A stretch of DNA of 64,000 nt from Bacteroidia bacterium (GTDB lineage Bacteria; Bacteroidota; Bacteroidia; Flavobacteriales_D; Sanyastnellaceae), in contig JAUICJ010000012.1 of NCBI GenBank assembly GCA_030427925.1, positions 1-64,000 on the forward strand, read 5' to 3'. The number at the start of each line of letters is the position of its first letter. Position 1 is the stretch's first letter. The translations under genes were made by a program, and so were the position numbers. This document shows, in pieces, positions 60,819-64,000 of the stretch. The notes under the pieces are model-generated. The model worked only from the letters and a program-made list of their open reading frames with translations. It did no database searches and was not told the origin of the DNA.

Positions 60819-61973
60819 ATGGAAGGAGACGCTTTTGCGCACATGCGCCCGTTTCGAGACGATGAAGTTCCCGCTGCCATTGCGCTGCTCAAGCAGTCTG
60901 TGGACTGGCATGAGGTCTTGGCTCCGTTCATGGGAGCGGAGCTCGCGGCCCGGGTTTTGGACCAAATGGACCGCATCCAAACCGTAGAATCCTTCCAAGA
61001 GGAGATTTCGAAGCCGGTAGTGGAAGCCATTTTGAGCGCTTCCGCATCGGAGGTGACGTATTCGCTTCCGGAAGCCTTTGATCCGGACGGTGCACTGTTC
61101 ATCTCCAATCACCGCGACATTGTGCTCGACCCGTCGCTCATCAATTTGGCCTTGGTGCAAGTGGGCGCCGGGACCACGGAAATTGGGATTGGCAGCAACC
61201 TGCTGGGCTTGCCGTGGGTGAAAGCGCTGGTCCGCTTGAATCGATCGTTCATCGTTGCACGAGGTGGAACGCCTCGGGAGCAGCTTGCGAGCTCGGCGGA
61301 AGTGGCGGCTTACGTGCGCGACGTGGTGTTGAATCATCGGCGCAGCGTTTGGTTGGCCCAGCGTGAAGGGCGCGCGAAAGATGGCGATGACCGGACCTCG
61401 CCCGCATTGATTCGAATGCTCCTGGACGGCGGCGAGCGCTCCAGTTGGGAAGACTTGCGCGTGCACCCCGTTGCCCTGAGTTACGAATGGGACCCCTGTG
61501 ATGGCATGAAGGTGCGCGAGTTGTTGATGCGCGAGGCGTATAATGGGCACTACGAAAAGAGTCCAGGAGAGGATGAACGGAGCATGAAGATGGGGCTGTT
61601 TGGCTGGAAGGGGCGGGTGCACGTTGGGGTTTGTCCGCCTTCAAAGTGGGTCGACGGAGAGGGGCGTCCGCATCAAGTGCTTGCCGAGGCGACCGACCGG
61701 AGCATCATGTCAGCGATGAAGTTGTGGCCGAACCAATTGTGGGCAGCGGAGCAGGTGAAGCCAGGGGTGACGCGTGGTTTGTGGCAACCGGAAGCAGATG
61801 TATTCGAAGAATGCGAGCAGCGGGTGAAGGAGGTGGCGCGGTTTGTTCAGGCAGACCAACCGTTTGATGAGGAATCCATTCGCATGAAGTGGTGTGAAAT
61901 CACCGCGCAGCCTGTTTTCAACTTGTTGGAGGTACAGGCGATGAGCGCCATTCAGGACGCGGTCAGGGACTGA
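60819..61973 (+). CDS. Glycerol-3-phosphate/lysophosphatidate acyltransferase family protein
   Basis: A 384-residue acyltransferase of the PlsC/PlsB-like family common in Bacteroidota. The catalytic block reads SNHRDIVLDPS (His98, Asp104), with five residues between His and the likely Asp instead of the usual four, and REGRAKDG corresponds to the substrate-binding motif. It acylates glycerol phosphates or related lipids in the membrane. The start at 60819 (MEGDAFAHMRPF) was chosen; a much longer open frame upstream runs antisense through the helicase. Overlaps the SpoU gene tail to tail by 22 nt. Confidence 0.88.
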   Translation: MEGDAFAHMRPFRDDEVPAAIALLKQSVDWHEVLAPFMGAELAARVLDQMDRIQTVESFQEEISKPVVEAILSASASEVTYSLPEAFDPDGALFISNHRDIVLDPSLINLALVQVGAGTTEIGIGSNLLGLPWVKALVRLNRSFIVARGGTPREQLASSAEVAAYVRDVVLNHRRSVWLAQREGRAKDGDDRTSPALIRMLLDGGERSSWEDLRVHPVALSYEWDPCDGMKVRELLMREAYNGHYEKSPGEDERSMKMGLFGWKGRVHVGVCPPSKWVDGEGRPHQVLAEATDRSIMSAMKLWPNQLWAAEQVKPGVTRGLWQPEADVFEECEQRVKEVARFVQADQPFDEESIRMKWCEITAQPVFNLLEVQAMSAIQDAVRD

Positions 61974-62695
61974 TGGATGTGGTACATGGCGATGCTGCCA
62001 GCAACGGCCGCATTCAAGGACTCCGTGGCCGTGTGGCCTGGAATCGCAGCGATGTGCGTGGCCCCGTGGCGCAGGGGGCTGGAAAGGCCGTGGGATTCCG
62101 ATCCGACGATGAGGGCGGAGGGAAGCTTGGGGATTTGGTTCAACGCTTCGCCCCCGGCATCCAACGCCCACGACGTTCCGTGGAATGAGTCAAACCAAGT
62201 CGGAAGGTCCGTTGTCCAAATCGGCATCCTAAAAGCGGAGCCCATTGCGGCCTGCAAGCACTTGGCATTCCACGGATCCACGCCGCGCACATCGCACACC
62301 ACGCCGCTGAAGCCGAACCAATCCGCCGTGCGGATCAACGTTCCGAGGTTGCCGGGATCCGCGATGCCATCGCAGATGAGCAGCGTTCGTTCAGCAGCCT
62401 GAGTCGGAAGTTCAGGGGGCTCAGGAATGCGCACCGTGGCCAAAATGCCGGGCGGGGTTTTCATTTGGGACATGCGCTCCATGTCCTTGCTGCTCACGGC
62501 GACAGCCGCATCGGGCAAGTGGGCGCCATCCGGTGGATTCAGTTCGCTCCGCACGTAAATTCGCACCACCGACAAGTTCGAGGCCAGCAGCTCCATGATC
62601 CCCTTCCACCCTTCCACCAAAAAAAGACCGTCTCGTTCGCGTCGGGCGCGATCGCGAAGGGCTCGTACGGATTGGATTTCAGCCTTGGTCACCAT
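61952..62695 (-). CDS. SpoU/TrmH family RNA methyltransferase
   Basis: A 247-residue SPOUT enzyme that 2'-O-methylates rRNA or tRNA. An N-terminal substrate-binding region (MVTKAEIQSVRALRDRARRERDGLFLVEG) precedes the knotted domain with DPGNLGTLIRTADWFG (motif 1), GSESHGLS (motif 2) and IPGHTATESLNAAVAGSI (motif 3). Target nucleotide unknown. Its ATG (62695-62693) overlaps the ATG of the divergent tamL (62694-62696) in a single CATG. Confidence 0.93.
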   Translation of the reverse strand: MVTKAEIQSVRALRDRARRERDGLFLVEGWKGIMELLASNLSVVRIYVRSELNPPDGAHLPDAAVAVSSKDMERMSQMKTPPGILATVRIPEPPELPTQAAERTLLICDGIADPGNLGTLIRTADWFGFSGVVCDVRGVDPWNAKCLQAAMGSAFRMPIWTTDLPTWFDSFHGTSWALDAGGEALNQIPKLPSALIVGSESHGLSSPLRHGATHIAAIPGHTATESLNAAVAGSIAMYHIHQSLTAS

Positions 62696-64000
62696 GCGGC
62701 GTCTAAAGTACGCAGGGTTCGCCCTGTTTGCTTTCGGGGGGTGTCACGTTCCTCGTCATCTTCCCGAGGGGCAATGGCTGGTCGAGTCCCAAGAGATTGC
62801 GTGGTTGAATGAGGACCCGGGGGCAACACCGCTGAAAGGAGAGGCCGTTTTGCGGCTTGCGGAAAACCGGAAGACCTTGGGGGTGCGCCTCCACCTTCGC
62901 GTGCACGAGGCGGTTCGACCCGAGCGCTTGGAACGCGCCCAATCGCGCAGGGAGGAGAAGGGGAAGGATCCCGAGGGCGGTCTGCGTCATTGGATGGTGC
63001 ACGAGTTCGGGGAGGCGCCCGTGTCGTGGGACGCAACGGCCGGGGATCGAACGTTGCGAAACCTCGAGGCGCTGGCGCGCAGAGCGGGATACTTGGACGC
63101 CTCGGGAAGGATTGAGTTGGACACCAGCGGCGGGCGGCAACAAGCACGGGTTCTGTATGAGTTGGACTTGGGCCCGCTTTGGCGAATTGGCCAAATGCAA
63201 TGGGTGACAGAGGGGGCGGGCATTGAGCCCCTTTCGTTGATGCAAGGTTCGCCGATTCAGCCCGGTCGGCCGTTTGATGTCGATGCCCTTGAAGCGGAGC
63301 GCCTGCGCATTGCTGAACTGCTTCAGTCGCGAGGATACGCTGAATTTGATGCCGCTTATGTTGCGTTTGTAGCCGACACGTTGGGGGTGCGCAGTTCCGG
63401 CAGGTTCTCGGTTCCGTTGAGTGTGGTGGTGCGTCCCGCGGAGGCGTCGCCGCCTCGGCCGCATCAGCGCATGCGGTTGGGAGAAATCGCGGTCATGCAA
63501 CCCCGTGATTCGGCTGCGAAGCCATTGCGCGATCCCGTGCTGGAGCATTTGATTTCGCTCGCACCGGGGGAGTTGTACAACCGGAAGGCCTTGGAGACGA
63601 CCTACCGGAGGTTGATGCGCATTCCTGCCATCAGCCGCATTGAGATGCCCACGCAATCGCGCGTGGATTCCACGGGACAGCCCTTGGTGGATGTGGAGAT
63701 TCGACTTTGGCAGCGGCCGAGATTTGGCTTGCTCACGGAATTGGATTTCACCCGAACGGATGTGCGCTACGGCCCGCTGTTGCGCGCCAGCTGGACGGAT
63801 CGCAACGTTTCCGGGCGCGGAGATCGACTGGAATGGACTGCTGGTGCGGGGATCAGTTCGACCCGTCCATTCAGTTACACGGAAGGAGCCTTGGTCCCGA
63901 ACAGCGGCGAATGGTCGGTGGAAGCGAATTATTCCATGTTGGGCATTCCTCCGCTGGGGCTGCACCGCTTGAAGCAGTCAAACGCTGCCCGCTCGGAGGT
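62694..64000 (+). CDS. tamL: TamL-type lipidated TamA/BamA-family outer-membrane protein (3' truncated by window edge)
   Basis: Open to the right edge; at least 435 residues. It begins MRRLKYAGFALFAFGGC, a lipobox with Cys17, then POTRA-like regions (WRIGQMQWVTEGAGIEPLS, PFDVDALEAERLRIAELLQSRGYAEF and ALETTYRRLMRIPAISRIEM), followed by barrel-type sequence (RPRFGLLTELDFTRTDV). Bacteroidota have a lipidated TamA variant, TamL, that assembles outer-membrane proteins, and this fits. The start shares CATG with the divergent SpoU gene; the next in-frame ATG would remove the lipobox, so it was not used. The barrel C-terminus lies outside the window. Confidence 0.88.
   Translation, partial: MRRLKYAGFALFAFGGCHVPRHLPEGQWLVESQEIAWLNEDPGATPLKGEAVLRLAENRKTLGVRLHLRVHEAVRPERLERAQSRREEKGKDPEGGLRHWMVHEFGEAPVSWDATAGDRTLRNLEALARRAGYLDASGRIELDTSGGRQQARVLYELDLGPLWRIGQMQWVTEGAGIEPLSLMQGSPIQPGRPFDVDALEAERLRIAELLQSRGYAEFDAAYVAFVADTLGVRSSGRFSVPLSVVVRPAEASPPRPHQRMRLGEIAVMQPRDSAAKPLRDPVLEHLISLAPGELYNRKALETTYRRLMRIPAISRIEMPTQSRVDSTGQPLVDVEIRLWQRPRFGLLTELDFTRTDVRYGPLLRASWTDRNVSGRGDRLEWTAGAGISSTRPFSYTEGALVPNSGEWSVEANYSMLGIPPLGLHRLKQSNAARSE

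Noticed and set aside
1-64000. CRISPR array, prophage or insertion sequence
   Set aside because: No regularly spaced direct repeats, no terminal inverted repeats with a transposase and no phage structural genes were found by eye.

Overview
The window looks like a chromosomal segment of a fairly G+C-rich member of the Bacteroidota, most likely near the Flavobacteriales. The evidence is type IX secretion (T9SS) C-terminal domains on secreted proteins, a TonB receptor with a carboxypeptidase-regulatory-like N-terminus paired with a DUF4249 lipoprotein, DUF5777, DUF5723 and choice-of-anchor-B proteins, a lipidated TamA (TamL) at the right edge, a DnaE carrying its own N-terminal DEDDh exonuclease, and many promoter-like boxes of the Bacteroidota form TAnnTTTG. 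No rRNA, CRISPR array, prophage, transposase or plasmid function was seen. The single RNA gene found is tRNA-Asp.

Layout: 1-7.5 kb holds two tandem giant cell-surface proteins (CUB-like, PKD, P-domain, CHU-type C-terminus), closed by a perfect 18-bp bidirectional terminator. 7.5-14.6 kb is a leftward block: TPR membrane protein, ribH, a GT-C glycosyltransferase, an M1 peptidase, bioY and a second M1 (leukotriene-A4-hydrolase-like) lipoprotein. 14.7-18.3 kb runs rightward: recF, a DciA/DUF721 protein and a pentaheme cytochrome with a T9SS tail. 18.3-25.5 kb has rpsP-rimM leftward, then dnaE, trxA and a DUF58 protein. tRNA-Asp and a gene-poor stretch follow to 26.4 kb. 26.4-35.8 kb has TonB receptor/DUF4249, photolyase, fhs, the lemA-TPM-TPM operon and a DUF3825 protein. 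35.8-45.7 kb has a choice-of-anchor-B protein, OxyR, an M15 peptidase, a DUF1801 protein, a surface lipoprotein/DUF5723 pair, an M14 peptidase and a YgjP-type metallopeptidase. 46-49.1 kb is a leftward operon of two heme lipoproteins, YceI, DUF5777 and a flavodoxin-fold oxidoreductase. 49.2-56.1 kb has yebC, an MscS channel, a pseudouridine-synthase homologue with an altered catalytic motif, a thiolase, an NlpC/P60 peptidase and a 3-hydroxyacyl-CoA dehydrogenase. 56.1-58.9 kb is an arsenosugar-type cluster (CMD protein, ArsS radical SAM, TIGR04282 glycosyltransferase, purine nucleoside phosphorylase). The rest has a zinc-ribbon protein, a DEAD-box helicase, an acyltransferase, a SpoU methyltransferase and the 5' part of tamL.

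The most notable observations are the arsenosugar-like cluster without a visible arsM, the RluA-family protein whose catalytic Asp is Glu, a repeated arrangement in which the promoter box ends 4-6 nt before the start codon (suggesting leaderless mRNAs), a 32-residue very acidic microprotein, the heme lipoprotein/YceI/DUF5777 operon, and a divergent gene pair whose start codons share one CATG. Gene packing is tight: many co-directional genes overlap by ATGA and at least six convergent pairs overlap at their stop codons.
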